Below, piece after piece: positions 19,830 through 31,672 of a stretch of 64,000 nucleotides of DNA (positions are counted from its first letter, which is position 1; each line of letters starts with the position of its first letter). Source of the stretch: Microvirga alba (GTDB taxonomy: Bacteria > Pseudomonadota > Alphaproteobacteria > Rhizobiales > Beijerinckiaceae); assembly GCF_015694465.1 (NCBI RefSeq), contig NZ_JADQDO010000002.1, positions 558,001 through 622,000 on the forward strand. The letters are read 5' to 3'. A model generated the notes under the pieces. The model was not told where the DNA came from and searched no databases. It saw nothing but the letters and a program-made list of their open reading frames with translations. A program made the position numbers and the translations under genes.

Positions 19830-22772
19830 TCAGAGCGTCCGCTTCACCTCTTCCACGCGATAGCACTCGATCAGGTCGCCCTGGCGCATGTCCTGGTAGT
19901 TCTCGAAGGACATACCGCATTCCTGGCCCGCCGTGACCTCGCGCGCATCGTCCTTGAAGCGCTTGAGCTGGCTCAAGCGGCCTTCGTGGATGACCACGTT
20001 GTCGCGGATGAGGCGGACATGAGCGCCACGCTGAACCACGCCGTCGAGGACGCGGCAGCCTGCGATCTTGCCGACCTTGGACACGTTGAACACTTCCAGG
20101 ATCTGCGCTTCGCCGAGCCGCTCTTCCCGCAGCGTCGGAGCGAGAAGGCCCGACATCGCTGCTTTCACGTCATCCACGAGATCGTAGATGATGTTGTAGT
20201 AGCGGATTTCGATGCCCGCACGCTCGGCCGCCTCGCGGGCTTCCTTGTGGGCGCGCACGTTGAAGCCGAGCACGATGGCGCCGGAGGCTTCGGCCAGAGT
20301 GATGTCCGATTCCGAGATGCCGCCGACACCCGACTGAATGATGCGGGCCGAAACCTCGTCGTTGCCGACCTTTTCCAGCGCGCCGACGATGGCTTCCGCC
20401 GAACCTTGCACGTCCGCGCGGACCACGAGCGGGAATTCCTTGCGGCCGGCTCCGGCCTTCAGGTCGCGCATCATGTCGGCGAGGGTGCGGCCGGCCGAAC
20501 CCATGCGGGCCGCCTGACGCTCGCGCTTCTGGCGGGTGCGGTATTCGGTGACCTCGCGGGCGCGGGCCTCCGATTCCACCACCGCAACGCGGTCGCCCGC
20601 TTCCGGCGTGCCGTTGAAGCCCAGAACCTCGACCGGAACGGAGGGACCAGCCTCCTTCACATTGGCGCCGAGATCGTTGATGAGCGCACGCACGCGGCCC
20701 CATTCGGCGCCGGCGACGACGATGTCGCCGGTGCGCAGCGTGCCGCGCTGGACCAGCACCGTGGCGACCGGACCGCGACCGCGATCGAGCTTCGCCTCGA
20801 TGACCGTACCTTCCGCCGAGCGTTCCGGATTGGCCTTGAGATCAAGGATTTCGGATTGCAGCGTGAGGCCTTCGAGCAGGGTCTCGAGACCCTGGCCGGT
20901 CTTGGCGGACACCTCGAATTCGAGGGTTTCGCCGCCCAGAGACTCCACCACGATCGAGTGCTGCAGCAATTCGGTGCGCACGCGGTCCGGTTTGGCGTCG
21001 GGCTTGTCGACCTTGTTGATCGCCACGATCAGCGGCACGCCGGCCGCCTGCGCGTGGGTGATCGCCTCGATCGTCTGCGGCATGACGCCGTCATCGGCGG
21101 CCACGACCAGCACGACGATATCCGTCACCTTCGCGCCGCGGGCGCGCATGGCGGTGAAGGCCGCGTGACCCGGCGTGTCGATGAAGGTGATCTTGCCGCC
21201 GAGCGGCGAGGTTACCTGATAGGCGCCGATATGCTGCGTGATGCCGCCGGCTTCGCCGGAGACCACGTTGGTCTTGCGAATGGCGTCGAGCAGCGAGGTC
21301 TTGCCGTGGTCGACGTGACCCATGATGGTCACGACCGGCGGGCGAGAGGTAAGGTTTTCGCCCACGTCCACCGTGTCGAACAGACCTTCTTCCACGTCCG
21401 ACTCGGCCACGCGCTTCACCGTATGACCGAGTTCTTCGGCCACAAGCTGAGCGGTGTCGGCATCGATCACGTCTGTGATCTTGTGCATCTGCCCCTGCTT
21501 CATGAGCAGCTTGATCACGTCCACGCCGCGCTCCGACATGCGGTTGGCGAGTTCCTGAATCGTGATTGTCTCGGGGATGATGACTTCGCGGGCGATCTTT
21601 TCCTTCTGCTCGACCTGCCGATGACCGGTCAGGCGTTGCGTGCGGCGGCGGAACGAGGCGACCGAACGGGTGCGTTCGTCCTCGCCGGAGGTTGCAGTGG
21701 ACAGCGTCAGGCGGCCACGGCGCTTCTCCTCGCCGGGAGCGGCCTTGGGCGTCTTGGGAAGCGCGGCGGGCTTCGCCGCCACGCCGGGGCGCCGGATCGT
21801 GCGGCTCCCCTCCTCGTCGTCCACGACCACGGCGCGGGTCGCGACGGGCGGTGCGGTGCGGGTATTCGGCTTCGCCGTAGACGGATCGGGCACAACGGGC
21901 GCCGCAGGACGGGCCATGTGGTTGAGGCTTGGCGGACGACCGCCGGTCGTGCCACCGCCGCTGCGCGGGCCACCGAAACCACCACCGGGGCGCGGACCTG
22001 CGCCGCCCGGACGGGGTCCGGAGCGATCGCCGAAACGCTCGCCGCCAGGCCGGTCGCCGCTGGGACGTGGGCGATCGCCAAAGCTGCGCTCGCCACCGGG
22101 CCGGTCACCGCTCGGACGGGGGCGGTCACCAAAGCTGCGCTCGCCCGAGCGATCCGAGGGACCTCTCTCGGGGCGTGCGCCTTGCGGTGCACCCGTGCTG
22201 GGACGGGGGGCGGGCGCCGGAGCGGCCTCTTCGCCGAGACGGCGGCGGGCCTGCTCCGCGGCAACACGCTTGTGTTCTTCTTCCTGCCGGCGGCGCTCGT
22301 CATCCTCGCGCTTGCGGGCCTCTGCGGCGGCACGCTCCACGGCTTCGGCCGCGTCACGCTCGGCGCGACGCTTGGCCTCTTCCTCCTGGTGCTTGCGATC
22401 CTCTTCCTCGCGGCGGCGGGCATCCATCAGCGCGCTGGCGCGGGCATCGCGCTCCTGGTCGGAGAGCGTGCGCAGCACAACGCCTGAACGGGGCGCGTTC
22501 GACGAGGATCCGCCCGACCGCTGCGGCCGACCCTGCTGGGCCACTTTCGGCGCGGCAGTTACCGGAGCCGGCGCCTGCGGCGGCGCGGCTTTCTGTTCGG
22601 GCGCTCCGCCCGCTCCGACAGGGCGACGCTTCACCGTCTCGACCACGACCGCCTTCGAGCGGCCATGGGAGAAGCTTTGGCGCACCACGCCCTGTTCGAC
22701 GGGGCGCTTCAATGAAAGCGTCTTGGGCGACACATGCAGAGTCTTGTCGCCCGGGTTTTTCGTATCGGTCAT
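19830..22772 (-). CDS. infB: Translation initiation factor IF-2
   Basis: 980 residues. IF-2 is the GTPase that delivers initiator tRNA to the 30S subunit. The N-terminal third is low complexity: a charged Glu/Arg coiled region (about residues 100-185), a Gly/Arg/Pro-rich stretch with near-identical [17 protein letters not shown] units (about 215-250) and basic linkers. The G domain begins near 478 with [19 protein letters not shown] and NKVDKPDA follow. Domain II, III and C-terminal IF2 domains are intact. It overlaps the ylxR stop as ATGA. Confidence 0.98.
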   Translation of the reverse strand: MTDTKNPGDKTLHVSPKTLSLKRPVEQGVVRQSFSHGRSKAVVVETVKRRPVGAGGAPEQKAAPPQAPAPVTAAPKVAQQGRPQRSGGSSSNAPRSGVVLRTLSDQERDARASALMDARRREEEDRKHQEEEAKRRAERDAAEAVERAAAEARKREDDERRRQEEEHKRVAAEQARRRLGEEAAPAPAPRPSTGAPQGARPERGPSDRSGERSFGDRPRPSGDRPGGERSFGDRPRPSGDRPGGERFGDRSGPRPGGAGPRPGGGFGGPRSGGGTTGGRPPSLNHMARPAAPVVPDPSTAKPNTRTAPPVATRAVVVDDEEGSRTIRRPGVAAKPAALPKTPKAAPGEEKRRGRLTLSTATSGEDERTRSVASFRRRTQRLTGHRQVEQKEKIAREVIIPETITIQELANRMSERGVDVIKLLMKQGQMHKITDVIDADTAQLVAEELGHTVKRVAESDVEEGLFDTVDVGENLTSRPPVVTIMGHVDHGKTSLLDAIRKTNVVSGEAGGITQHIGAYQVTSPLGGKITFIDTPGHAAFTAMRARGAKVTDIVVLVVAADDGVMPQTIEAITHAQAAGVPLIVAINKVDKPDAKPDRVRTELLQHSIVVESLGGETLEFEVSAKTGQGLETLLEGLTLQSEILDLKANPERSAEGTVIEAKLDRGRGPVATVLVQRGTLRTGDIVVAGAEWGRVRALINDLGANVKEAGPSVPVEVLGFNGTPEAGDRVAVVESEARAREVTEYRTRQKRERQAARMGSAGRTLADMMRDLKAGAGRKEFPLVVRADVQGSAEAIVGALEKVGNDEVSARIIQSGVGGISESDITLAEASGAIVLGFNVRAHKEAREAAERAGIEIRYYNIIYDLVDDVKAAMSGLLAPTLREERLGEAQILEVFNVSKVGKIAGCRVLDGVVQRGAHVRLIRDNVVIHEGRLSQLKRFKDDAREVTAGQECGMSFENYQDMRQGDLIECYRVEEVKRTL
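22027..22146. repeat. 51-bp tandem repeat inside infB
   Basis: The segment encodes [17 protein letters not shown] twice and a third, shortened GERFGDRS copy, so the unit is 17 codons (51 bp). Copies differ at a few bases. Expansion or contraction keeps frame and would only change the length of the disordered IF-2 N-terminal arm. Confidence 0.75.
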
Positions 22773-23461
22773 TCCGCCTCAATATCCTGCGGTTTCAAAT
22801 TCGTCGGTTCGCCGGTCTCGGTTTCGAGGCCAGCCTGATCGGCGTCGGTGCCGCAATAGGAGCGGTAACGATGCCAGCGGTTTAGAAAGCCGTCGCTCCC
22901 AGCGCCCGCGACGAGGGCAGCATGTATCACATGTGACCGGCCTAATGCCAAACCCAATTCGTCATTTGACAAATCTAGGATGACCGGAACGCTTGATATT
23001 GCCTCGCCGAGGCGTTTACGCAACTGATTCGCGATCTTTCGCCGCCCATCTTCGGCCGCTTCTGCGGCATGAATAAGGGCGGCGAGAGGTTTTTCAAGGA
23101 TAGCCGACTCGACTTTTCCAAAACCGGTCACGACCGCGCCAGCCTTATTGGCCATGGCCAGGCTCTGGCGCAGGTCGTCCCGGAGCACTTGCTCGATGTC
23201 GGCCGCGAGCGTCCCCGAAACCTTGACCTCGGCCTTGAAGGCGCGGGCGAACAGGCGGCGCTTGACCGCCTCTTCCACCAGGTCGGAGCGGGCCGTGACC
23301 CAGACACCCCGGCCCGGAAGCTTGTGTTTCAGGTCGAAGACGACCTGATGATCAGGCGAGAGGACGAACCGGATCAGCCCCGCCGACGGCTGAGCCGTGC
23401 GGGTAACGATGCAGGTGCGCTCCGGTTCATGCCGCGGCACGGGTTCTGTCCTCGCTGGCAT
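22769..23461 (-). CDS. YlxR (DUF448) RNA-binding protein fused to an L7Ae-like domain
   Basis: 230 residues. The first part is YlxR-like: [19 protein letters not shown], then [20 protein letters not shown]. The second part, from about residue 105, resembles an L7Ae/YlxQ fold ([21 protein letters not shown]). Elsewhere ylxR and ylxQ are two adjacent genes between nusA and infB; here they form one polypeptide, as often in alphaproteobacteria. A role in RNA binding or RNase P regulation is known for YlxR in Firmicutes and is only inferred here. The stop overlaps the infB ATG. Confidence 0.88.
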   Translation of the reverse strand: MPARTEPVPRHEPERTCIVTRTAQPSAGLIRFVLSPDHQVVFDLKHKLPGRGVWVTARSDLVEEAVKRRLFARAFKAEVKVSGTLAADIEQVLRDDLRQSLAMANKAGAVVTGFGKVESAILEKPLAALIHAAEAAEDGRRKIANQLRKRLGEAISSVPVILDLSNDELGLALGRSHVIHAALVAGAGSDGFLNRWHRYRSYCGTDADQAGLETETGEPTNLKPQDIEAE

Positions 23462-23466
23462 CGAAC

Positions 23467-23564
23467 CCGAAAGTGGAAGCCACTTTCGGGATCATTCGAT
23501 GCTTTCTTCTCAATGAGCGCATCGCTCGCGCGGAAAACCGGATCCACTTTTCCGCACGATGCGC
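23467..23564. repeat. Two palindromes between ylxR and nusA
   Basis: A perfect stem, ccgaaagtgg/ccactttcgg, with an aag loop (23467-23489) is followed by gcgcatcg...gcggaaaaccggatccacttttccgc...cgatgcgc (23517-23564), a dispersed-family member. They occupy most of the 116 bp nusA-ylxR gap, within a normally co-transcribed operon. Confidence 0.85.
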
Positions 23565-23577
23565 TGACCATGACCGT

Positions 23578-25191
23578 TTAGGAAGCGTCGGCTTCGGCCG
23601 TGGTCTCGGCATCATCCGCCGATTCCTCGGTTTCCACCGGTGCCTCGATCCAGCCCGCCTTCACGCGGGCGGCCATGATCATGCCCTCCGCGTCAGTGCG
23701 GGAGACGTCGAAGCCGTCGAGAGCACCCTTGTAGCGGACCGCCTCCGGACCCCGGCCTTCCGTCCAGCCGGCGAGATCGTCGGTGGCGCAGCCGGCCAGA
23801 TCCTCGATCGACTTGATGTCGTTTTCGCCGAAGGCCACCAGCATGGCCGAGGTGACGCCGTCGATCTCCTTCAGCTCGTCGGCGACGCCGAGTTCCGTGC
23901 GGCGGGCCTCGTTCTCGGCCTCGATACGGGCCAGGTATTCCCGGGCGCGTTCCTGAATTTCACTCGCCGTGTCCTCGTCGAAGCCTTCGATCGTAGCCAC
24001 TTCGGCGGAATCGACGTAGGCGATTTCATCGACCGAGCGGAAGCCTTCCGAAGCCAGCAGCTGACCGACGACCTCGTCCACGTCGAGAGCATTCATGAAC
24101 AATTCGGTGCGCTCGGCGAATTCCTTCTGACGGCGCTCGGATTCCTCGGCCTCGGTCAGGATGTCGATGTCCCAGCCGGTGAGCTGCGAGGCAAGCCGCA
24201 CGTTCTGGCCGCGACGGCCGATGGCGAGCGAGAGCTGATCGTCGGGAACCACCACCTCGATGCGGTCGGCATCCTCGTCGAGCACCACCTTGACCACTTC
24301 CGCGGGCTGGAGCGCGTTGACGATGAACGTCGCCTGGTCCTGCGACCACGGAATGATGTCGATCTTCTCGCCCTGCAATTCGCCGACGACGGCCTGGACG
24401 CGCGAACCGCGCATACCGACGCAGGCGCCGACCGGATCGATGGACGAGTCGCGCGAAATCACCGCGATCTTGGCGCGGGAACCCGGATCGCGGGCCACCG
24501 CCTGGATCGAGACGATGCCGTCGTAGATTTCCGGCACTTCCTGGGCAAAGAGCTTCGCCATGAACTGCGGATGCGTGCGCGACAGGAAGATCTGCGGCCC
24601 ACGGGCCTCGCGGCGCACGTCGAAGAGATAGGCGCGGATGCGGTCGCCGGGGCGGAAGGTTTCGCGCGGGATCAATTCATCGCGGCGGATGATTGCCTCG
24701 CCACGGCCGAGATCGGCGATCACGTTGCCGTATTCGACGCGCTTGACGACGCCGTTCACGACTTCGCCGATGCGGTCCTTGTATTCCTGATACTGACGGT
24801 CGCGCTCGGCGTCGCGCACCTTCTGCACGATCACCTGCTTGGCCGACTGGGCCGCGATGCGGCCGAAATCGAACGGGGGCAGGGTCTCGGAGATGGCGTC
24901 GCCGACCTGGGCCGCCGGGTTGCGCTTGCGCGCCTCGGACAGGGCGATTTCGCGCGAATCGTTTTCAAGCGCGGCGTCGTCCACCACCAGGAGATGCCGC
25001 GACAGGCGCAACTCGCCGGTCTTCGGGTTGATCTCCGCATGGATGTCCGTCTCGGCGCCGTAGCGGGAGCGCGCTGCCTTGGCGATGGCGTCGGCCATTG
25101 CATCGAGCACGATCTGCTTGTCGATCACCTTCTCACGCGCGACCGCATCCGCGATCTGCAAGAGTTCCAGCCTGTTGGCGCTAATAGCCAT
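23578..25191 (-). CDS. nusA: Transcription termination/antitermination factor NusA
   Basis: 537 residues. NusA binds RNA polymerase and nascent RNA, modulating pausing, termination and antitermination. Order: N-terminal polymerase-binding domain (about 1-130), S1 domain (about 135-200), KH1 and KH2 (around [21 protein letters not shown] and [21 protein letters not shown]), then two acidic helix-hairpin-helix repeats (about 375-510), typical of proteobacterial NusA. It lies 12 bp after rimP. Confidence 0.98.
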   Translation of the reverse strand: MAISANRLELLQIADAVAREKVIDKQIVLDAMADAIAKAARSRYGAETDIHAEINPKTGELRLSRHLLVVDDAALENDSREIALSEARKRNPAAQVGDAISETLPPFDFGRIAAQSAKQVIVQKVRDAERDRQYQEYKDRIGEVVNGVVKRVEYGNVIADLGRGEAIIRRDELIPRETFRPGDRIRAYLFDVRREARGPQIFLSRTHPQFMAKLFAQEVPEIYDGIVSIQAVARDPGSRAKIAVISRDSSIDPVGACVGMRGSRVQAVVGELQGEKIDIIPWSQDQATFIVNALQPAEVVKVVLDEDADRIEVVVPDDQLSLAIGRRGQNVRLASQLTGWDIDILTEAEESERRQKEFAERTELFMNALDVDEVVGQLLASEGFRSVDEIAYVDSAEVATIEGFDEDTASEIQERAREYLARIEAENEARRTELGVADELKEIDGVTSAMLVAFGENDIKSIEDLAGCATDDLAGWTEGRGPEAVRYKGALDGFDVSRTDAEGMIMAARVKAGWIEAPVETEESADDAETTAEADAS

Positions 25192-25203
25192 CGAGGTCGC
25201 TCC

Positions 25204-25827
25204 TTACTTGGATGTCTTGGTTTGTGGGTCGCCCGGTTCAGGCGCGGTCTCCACATCCGTTTCGTCGTCAAGGTCATCCGTGGTCGGCGCCGTGCCCCGG
25301 CGCAGCGACTCGCGGATCAATTCATCGGTCAGAACCAGATGGGCCTCGCCGATATCGGTCAAGGTGAGGCGCACGATCCGCTCCTCGCCCTCTTTCACGT
25401 CCGGCAATTCGACGGCGGCCGTCTCGCCCTCCACGCCGCGGAGAAAACCCCGGTAGCGTTTGCGGCCCGCGACCGGCACGGCCATCTCGATCTTGGTGTC
25501 GTATCCGGTCCAGCGCTCGAAATCGCTGGCGCGTACGAGCGGTCGGTCGATCCCAGGCGAGGAAATTTCGAGGTAATACGCCGTGGAAATCGGATCCTCG
25601 AGGTCCAGAACCGGCGAAATCGCCCGGCTCACGGTCTCGCAATCGCTTACCGACATGGTGCCGTCCGGCCGCTCGGCCATGATCTGCACCGTGCAACCGT
25701 TGGTGCCCGTAACCTTCACGCGCACCAGATTGAAGCCGAGATCCTCGATCACAGGCTCTACAATCGCCGCCACCCGGGCGGCCACGCCGTTTTCCGTAAT
25801 GAGACGCTTGTCGCGTGCGTTCGTCAT
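25204..25827 (-). CDS. rimP: Ribosome maturation factor RimP
   Basis: 207 residues, a 30S assembly factor. Motifs include [14 protein letters not shown], then [15 protein letters not shown], and [20 protein letters not shown]. The C-terminus carries an acidic extension ([16 protein letters not shown]), common in alphaproteobacteria. The start is the ATG at 25827; a longer frame reads through the terminator-like hairpin upstream and is unlikely to be used. It leads the nusA-infB operon. Confidence 0.96.
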   Translation of the reverse strand: MTNARDKRLITENGVAARVAAIVEPVIEDLGFNLVRVKVTGTNGCTVQIMAERPDGTMSVSDCETVSRAISPVLDLEDPISTAYYLEISSPGIDRPLVRASDFERWTGYDTKIEMAVPVAGRKRYRGFLRGVEGETAAVELPDVKEGEERIVRLTLTDIGEAHLVLTDELIRESLRRGTAPTTDDLDDETDVETAPEPGDPQTKTSK

Positions 25828-25856
25828 GGCTCTCCGCAAGCTCTGGCGTTCGAGCA

Positions 25857-25889
25857 ATAAAAAAGAGCGGACCCGGCGGGGCCCACTCT
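25857..25889 (-). terminator. Intrinsic terminator just ahead of rimP (possible attenuator)
   Basis: On the minus strand the stem agagtgggccc/gggtccgctct (11 pairs, one or two mismatches) with a cgcc loop ends in tttttt. Its t-run ends about 30 nt before the rimP ATG. It can terminate metK-trmB transcription. Because so little space remains before rimP, a rimP promoter would have to lie upstream, making this a candidate attenuator. Confidence 0.75.
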
Positions 25890-26024
25890 GACAAGCAGCT
25901 AACACTGCAACCAGAACTGACCTGACGGATATATCGCTCTCTACTCCGGAATGCAAGGACTGGAGTTGCGCCGGTTTATCCATCCCCGGCGGCCCGCACG
26001 GGCCAGGAATGACACCTGAGGGGG

Positions 26025-26708
26025 TTAAACCCGCACGAAGGTCAAATAGGACGGCACGCGACCTTCCCGCTGGGCCTTGGCCTCGTAGCGAGTGCCGGGC
26101 CAGCCTTCATAGGGTTTGCGCCAATCGTCCGGGCGCTCGGCCGTCCAGCGGAAATCGGAGGAGCGCAGCACGCGGGCCAGCACCCAGCCGATGTAATCGT
26201 CGATGTCGCTGGCAAAGCGCAGTTCCGCGCCCGGGCGCAGGACCCGCGCGAGCATCGTCAGCGTCTCGTCGGAAACCAGGCGGCGCTTGCGTTGGCGGCG
26301 CTTCGGCCAAGGGTCGGGATAGAGGATATAGACCCGGTCGAGGCAGGAATCGGGCAGGGTCGGCAAGAGATCCGTGACGTCGTCGTCCCAGACCCGGATA
26401 TTGTCGAGCCCGTCCTCGTCGATGACGGCGAGAAGTTTCGCCATGCCGTTCACGAAGGGCTCGCAGCCGATGAAATTGATGTCGCGGTGGGCGCGGGCCT
26501 GGGCGGCGAGATGCTCGCCGCCGCCGAAGCCGATTTCGAGCCAGGTTTTCCGCGCGTCGCCGTTCGAAAACAGGCTCGCCGGGGCAACACCCGGCGTCAC
26601 GCGGATGGCAGGCAACAGATTCTGGACGAGGTCATCCTGTCCGGCGCGAAGCTTCTTTCCCTTCCGGCGCCCGAAAAAGGCGCCGGTCCGTTCCAAGGCT
26701 TCGCTCAT
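26025..26708 (-). CDS. trmB: tRNA (guanine-N7-)-methyltransferase
   Basis: 227 residues, a Rossmann-fold SAM-dependent enzyme making m7G46 in tRNA. The SAM site [19 protein letters not shown], then [20 protein letters not shown] (the DPWPKxRH-like substrate loop) and the C-terminal [20 protein letters not shown] are diagnostic. It starts 6 bp after the metK stop, so the SAM-making and a SAM-using gene are co-transcribed. Confidence 0.97.
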   Translation of the reverse strand: MSEALERTGAFFGRRKGKKLRAGQDDLVQNLLPAIRVTPGVAPASLFSNGDARKTWLEIGFGGGEHLAAQARAHRDINFIGCEPFVNGMAKLLAVIDEDGLDNIRVWDDDVTDLLPTLPDSCLDRVYILYPDPWPKRRQRKRRLVSDETLTMLARVLRPGAELRFASDIDDYIGWVLARVLRSSDFRWTAERPDDWRKPYEGWPGTRYEAKAQREGRVPSYLTFVRV

Positions 26709-26714
26709 CGAGGT

Positions 26715-27893
<1,179 letters not shown>

Positions 27894-28008
27894 GACACAG
27901 TTCCCTTAAATCTGGCACGGCAAACGGGCCCGCTTCGGCAGGCATTCAGTCTTGCTCATGCCGCAGGCCGATAGAAAGGTCAAGCGGACACGTTCTTTTT
28001 GACGAACG

Positions 28009-28410
28009 TTACTGGTCGTCCTGGGAGGCCAGGGCGGACACAAGCTGGACAATACTCTTACGGACCTTGGGATTCTTGATGTTCGTGAAGGTCCGAATGA
28101 GCTGAAGCCCCTCCGGCGTCGACATGACTTCCGAGATATAGGGAGGCGCTTCTTCTTCTGCGAATCCGGCGTCTGCCTTGATGCTTTTGATGCCGTTGAA
28201 GAAAAAGGGGATGTCGACGCCAAGGATCTTGGCAATGTCGACAAGGCGTCCGACGCTGATGCGATTGGTGCCTTTTTCATATTTCTGGACCTGCTGGAAG
28301 GTCAGGCCAAGCATATCGCCAAGTTTTTCTTGGCTCATGCCGACTGAAATACGGCGCATACGCACCCTGCTACCGATTTCCTTATCGATCGAGCCGGTCG
28401 ACTTCTTCAT
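28009..28410 (-). CDS. praR: XRE regulator of the PraR/PhrR type
   Basis: 133 residues. The HTH_3 domain covers about residues 12-68 (VRMRRISVGMSQEKLGDMLGLTF, then QVQKYEKGTNRISVGRL). The C-terminal half is PraR-like, ending NIKNPKVRKSIVQLVSAL. PraR in Rhizobium represses quorum-sensing and biofilm genes, and PhrR of Sinorhizobium medicae is pH-responsive and sits beside actA (lnt). The same lnt neighbourhood is seen here. The start is the ATG at 28410. Assignment rests on motif recall. Confidence 0.75.
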   Translation of the reverse strand: MKKSTGSIDKEIGSRVRMRRISVGMSQEKLGDMLGLTFQQVQKYEKGTNRISVGRLVDIAKILGVDIPFFFNGIKSIKADAGFAEEEAPPYISEVMSTPEGLQLIRTFTNIKNPKVRKSIVQLVSALASQDDQ

Positions 28411-28460
28411 TGGCTCACGATTCCTTGTCAGATCTGCCCCAAAGGAATGTCTCTTTTTTT

Positions 28461-30053
28461 CTATATAGGAGACAATCGCCGCCTTTGGCGTGCGATGGAG
28501 GCCATTAAGCAGATCACTAGCGTGGCCGTCAAAACAAACCTTCCGTATCGGCCGGAAACAGTTGCGGAAATTGCGACGGGCAAGGACGCGTCGAGCACGC
28601 CTTCCGCGCCGAGGGACAAGCTTGCGACCACGCGGCCATACGGATCGACGACGGCAGAAATTCCCGTATTCGCGGCCCGAACCAAGGGAAGTCCTTCTTC
28701 CACGGCCCGCAAACGGGCCTGCGCGAAGTGCTGATAAGGCCCCGGCGTCTGGCCGAACCACGCGTCGTTGGTCACGTTGAGGATCATGTCGGGGCGCGGC
28801 CCGTCGGGGAGAATCTCACCCGGAAAGATCGCCTCGTAGCAGATTGTCGCAGCCACCGCGGGCAGACCGGGAACGGCCAGCGTGGCGCGGCTCTCGCTCG
28901 GCTCGAAGCCGCCGGGGATATGCACGAACTGGCGCAGGCCCACGGCCCGAATCGCCGCGTCGAGGAATTTCGGCACATATTCGCCGAACGGGACGAGATG
29001 CACCTTGTCGTAGGAGCTGAGGATCGTGCCCTGTCCGTCGATGACCTGGATCGCATTGAAGAACTTGCCGACGGCCTCCCCGGGCAATGGCTGATCCATG
29101 CGGGCAGCACCCGTGATCAGGATCGCGTCGCGCCCCACGAGGGCCCCGATCTGGGCGAGCGAGGCCGGATCGCGATGGAGAAGGAAGGGGAACGCTGATT
29201 CAGGCCAGATGATGTGGGTCGGCGGATGGCCGTCATGTTGGGCGCTGCTGATGGTGAGATACCGCCGCATGATCGCCTGGCGATTGTCGGGGTTGAACTT
29301 GGCGTCCTGCGGCAGGTTGGGCTGCATGAGGCGCAGGCGTACATTCTCCACCTGGGCCACGGGCTCGCCCGGAACCCGCAAGGCCCCGAAAGCCGCCATG
29401 GCGGCGAGCGCGATGAGAGCGAGCGCGGGCGCGGTCCAACGCTCCGGGCGGGTGCGGCCGGTGCCGAGGAGGGCGGGGGCGGACGCGATGCCGACGGAAA
29501 GAAAGGTCAGGCCGTACAGGCCGACGAGCGAGGCGGTCTGCATCAGCCAGATATTCTGGCCGAGCGCCATGCCTGGGTTGTTCCAGGGAAAGCCGGTGAA
29601 AAGGTTTCCGCGCAGCCACTCGCTGATGGTCAGGCAGGCCGCGAAGGTCACGATCCGCCAGGCATCCGGGGTCCAGAGGGCGCGGGCGAGAGCAAACCCG
29701 AAGGCGGGAAAGAAGGCGAGAAGCGCCGGCAGGCCGAAGACCCCGAAGGGGAGGGCCCAGGCGAATTGATCCGCCTCCACGAGAAAGGCTGCGCCGAGCC
29801 ACCAGAGTCCGGCCACGAAATAGCCGAAACCCCAGAGCCAGCCGAGGATTGCTGCCGATTTCAGGCCCGCCGCCAGGGAGGGGCTTTTGCGCGTGCCGTC
29901 GAGCAGCCAGATGGCCGGGGTCAGGGAGACGGCGAGTGCGGGCACAACGCCGAAGGGCGGCATCGCCACGGCCCCAACCGCGCCGGCGAAGATGGCCACC
30001 AGCGCGCGGCGCCATCCCCGCGCGAGAACGACGCGGTCAGCAAGCGAGATCAT
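28461..30053 (-). CDS. lnt: Apolipoprotein N-acyltransferase
   Basis: 530 residues. This inner-membrane enzyme adds the third acyl chain to lipoproteins. The N-terminal half (about residues 15-215) is hydrophobic with several membrane segments. The periplasmic nitrilase-like domain has the catalytic triad in [10 protein letters not shown] (Glu), [14 protein letters not shown] (Lys) and [12 protein letters not shown] (Cys). A final membrane helix closes the protein. It overlaps the corC-like stop as ATGA. Confidence 0.96.
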   Translation of the reverse strand: MISLADRVVLARGWRRALVAIFAGAVGAVAMPPFGVVPALAVSLTPAIWLLDGTRKSPSLAAGLKSAAILGWLWGFGYFVAGLWWLGAAFLVEADQFAWALPFGVFGLPALLAFFPAFGFALARALWTPDAWRIVTFAACLTISEWLRGNLFTGFPWNNPGMALGQNIWLMQTASLVGLYGLTFLSVGIASAPALLGTGRTRPERWTAPALALIALAAMAAFGALRVPGEPVAQVENVRLRLMQPNLPQDAKFNPDNRQAIMRRYLTISSAQHDGHPPTHIIWPESAFPFLLHRDPASLAQIGALVGRDAILITGAARMDQPLPGEAVGKFFNAIQVIDGQGTILSSYDKVHLVPFGEYVPKFLDAAIRAVGLRQFVHIPGGFEPSESRATLAVPGLPAVAATICYEAIFPGEILPDGPRPDMILNVTNDAWFGQTPGPYQHFAQARLRAVEEGLPLVRAANTGISAVVDPYGRVVASLSLGAEGVLDASLPVAISATVSGRYGRFVLTATLVICLMASIARQRRRLSPI

Positions 30054-31069
30054 CCGGCGACAGCGCTTTCGGGGGATGAGGTTGATTCCGCCTCTGCCGC
30101 GGGCGCGGCGTCGCGGCGATGGATGCGCAGGCGCTTCACTCGGCGGGGATCGGCGTCGAGCACCTCGAATTCCAGATTCCCGGGCCCGAGAATCAGCTCG
30201 TTGCGGGAGGGAACGCGTCCGGCGAGCGTGACGATGAAGCCGCCGATGGTGTCGATATCCTCGGCGCTGTCCTCGTCGGTCAGGTCGATTCCGAGGCTCT
30301 CCTTGATCTCGTCGAGGCTGGCGCGGGCGTCGGCGGTGAAGGTGCCGTCCGGGTTCGGCACGATCATGATTTCGGTGGCGTCGTCGTGCTCGTCCTCGAT
30401 GTCGCCGACCACCATCTCGACCAGGTCCTCGATGGAGACCAGACCGTCCGTGCCACCATATTCGTCGATGACGAGGGCCATGTGGGTGCGGGTCGCCTGC
30501 ATGCGCACCAGAAGGTCGATGGCGGGCATGGACCGGGGTACGAAGAGGACAGGCCGCAGAATGTTGGCGGAGGCGAGCGTCTGGGACAGATCGATCTGGC
30601 CGAGGCTCGGCGGCGGGGTGTCGTCACTGGCGCCCGATTCCGATGCACCGGCATCGGCCCGCATGGCGATGAAATCCAGGAAGTCCCTGATATGGACCAT
30701 ACCCTTGGGGTCGTCGAGGGTGTCGCCGTAGACCGGCAGGCGCGAGTGACCGGCGGAGCGGAAGAGATTGAGCAGATCGCCCAGCGTCGTATCGATGGCC
30801 ACCGCCACGATGTCGGCCCGGGGCACCATGACATCGTCGACCCGGATGCGGTGGAAGCTCAGCACGTTCTTCAGCATCGCCCGTTCCTTGGGCGAGAAGT
30901 CCGGGTCCTCGACGGTTTCCGAGAGAGCGTCTTCGAGATCCTCGCGAATGGAATCGCGGGTCTTCAGGCCAAGGCGGATCAGGAGCCGGTCATACCAGTG
31001 ATCGCGCAAGCCTTCAGGGTCCGGAGAGGTCCGAACCGAGGTGTCGTTACGACTTCGATCTTCGTTCAT
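30050..31069 (-). CDS. CorC/HlyC-type protein with paired CBS domains
   Basis: 339 residues without the DUF21 membrane domain. Two CBS domains (about residues 75-215) contain [12 protein letters not shown], then [24 protein letters not shown], and [24 protein letters not shown] CorC_HlyC transporter-associated domain follows (about 235-320). Related CorC/YbeX proteins affect Mg/Co homeostasis and ribosome maturation. It lies between ybeY and lnt, the conserved order phoH-ybeY-ybeX-lnt shared with E. coli. Confidence 0.93.
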   Translation of the reverse strand: MNEDRSRNDTSVRTSPDPEGLRDHWYDRLLIRLGLKTRDSIREDLEDALSETVEDPDFSPKERAMLKNVLSFHRIRVDDVMVPRADIVAVAIDTTLGDLLNLFRSAGHSRLPVYGDTLDDPKGMVHIRDFLDFIAMRADAGASESGASDDTPPPSLGQIDLSQTLASANILRPVLFVPRSMPAIDLLVRMQATRTHMALVIDEYGGTDGLVSIEDLVEMVVGDIEDEHDDATEIMIVPNPDGTFTADARASLDEIKESLGIDLTDEDSAEDIDTIGGFIVTLAGRVPSRNELILGPGNLEFEVLDADPRRVKRLRIHRRDAAPAAEAESTSSPESAVAG

Positions 31070-31134
31070 TGCTTTTGAGTTTCAGCCTCGGAGCATTCCC
31101 TGCAGGGAACCGCTCCTGAAGGTCCTATCTTGCC

Positions 31135-31180
31135 GCATTTTCTTTTCGCAAAACCGGAATCCACTTTTGCGTAAAATGCT
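31135..31180. repeat. Dispersed palindromic repeat between ybeY and corC
   Basis: gcattttcttttcgcaaaa and ttttgcgtaaaatgc are inverted arms around ccggaatccac. A shorter palindrome, gagcattccctgcagggaaccgctc, lies next to it (31091-31115). Both are in the 126 bp gap between ybeY and corC. Confidence 0.8.
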
Positions 31181-31195
31181 CCAAACGTCTGCCGT

Positions 31196-31672
31196 TCATG
31201 CTGCCATATCGCGATAGGGATCGGCGATGCCAAGGGTGGCGAGCGCCTTCACCTCGAGAGCTTCCATGATTTCCGCCTCCGCCTCGACCTCGTGGTCGTA
31301 GCCGAGAAGATGCAGGACCCCATGGACGATCAAATGGGCGAAATGGTGCGACAGGTCCTTGGACTCATCCTCGGATTCCCGCACCAACGTCTCATAAGCT
31401 AATGCAATATCGCCCAAATGGCGAGGGCCTGTCGCGCCGGGCTGTTCCGGGGCCGGGAAGGAGAGGACGTTCGTCGGCTTGTCCTTGCCCCGCCAGGTCC
31501 GGTTCAGCTCGCGAATCGCGGCGTCGTCGGTCAGGAGAACGCTGATCTCGAAATCCTCGTCGGCCTCGTCCGCGACGGCTGCCGCAGCCTCAGCGGCGCG
31601 CTGGGCTAAAGCTTCCACGTCGTCGAGGCGGGCCCAATCGCCCCCCTCAATCATGATGTCGAGTTCGATCAC
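31196..31672 (-). CDS. ybeY: Endoribonuclease YbeY
   Basis: 158 residues, a Zn-dependent single-strand RNase acting in 16S 3'-end maturation and ribosome quality control. The metal motif HGVLHLLGYDH (HxxxHxxxxDH) is intact, preceded by LGDIALAYETLVRES. The start is GTG at 31672, overlapping the phoH-like stop as GTGA. It belongs to the phoH-ybeY-corC-lnt block. Confidence 0.95.
   Translation of the reverse strand: MIELDIMIEGGDWARLDDVEALAQRAAEAAAAVADEADEDFEISVLLTDDAAIRELNRTWRGKDKPTNVLSFPAPEQPGATGPRHLGDIALAYETLVRESEDESKDLSHHFAHLIVHGVLHLLGYDHEVEAEAEIMEALEVKALATLGIADPYRDMAA

Noticed and set aside
19986..22487. 833-codon open frame opposite infB
   Set aside because: It is antisense to a clear IF-2 gene; composition is typical of a shadow frame.
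23473..25860. 795-codon open frame opposite nusA and rimP
   Set aside because: It spans two real genes and their gap on the other strand, with no recognisable domain.
27894..28008. Possible SAM riboswitch ahead of metK
   Set aside because: I could not find the conserved core of SAM-II or SAM/SAH types; a covariance search would be needed.
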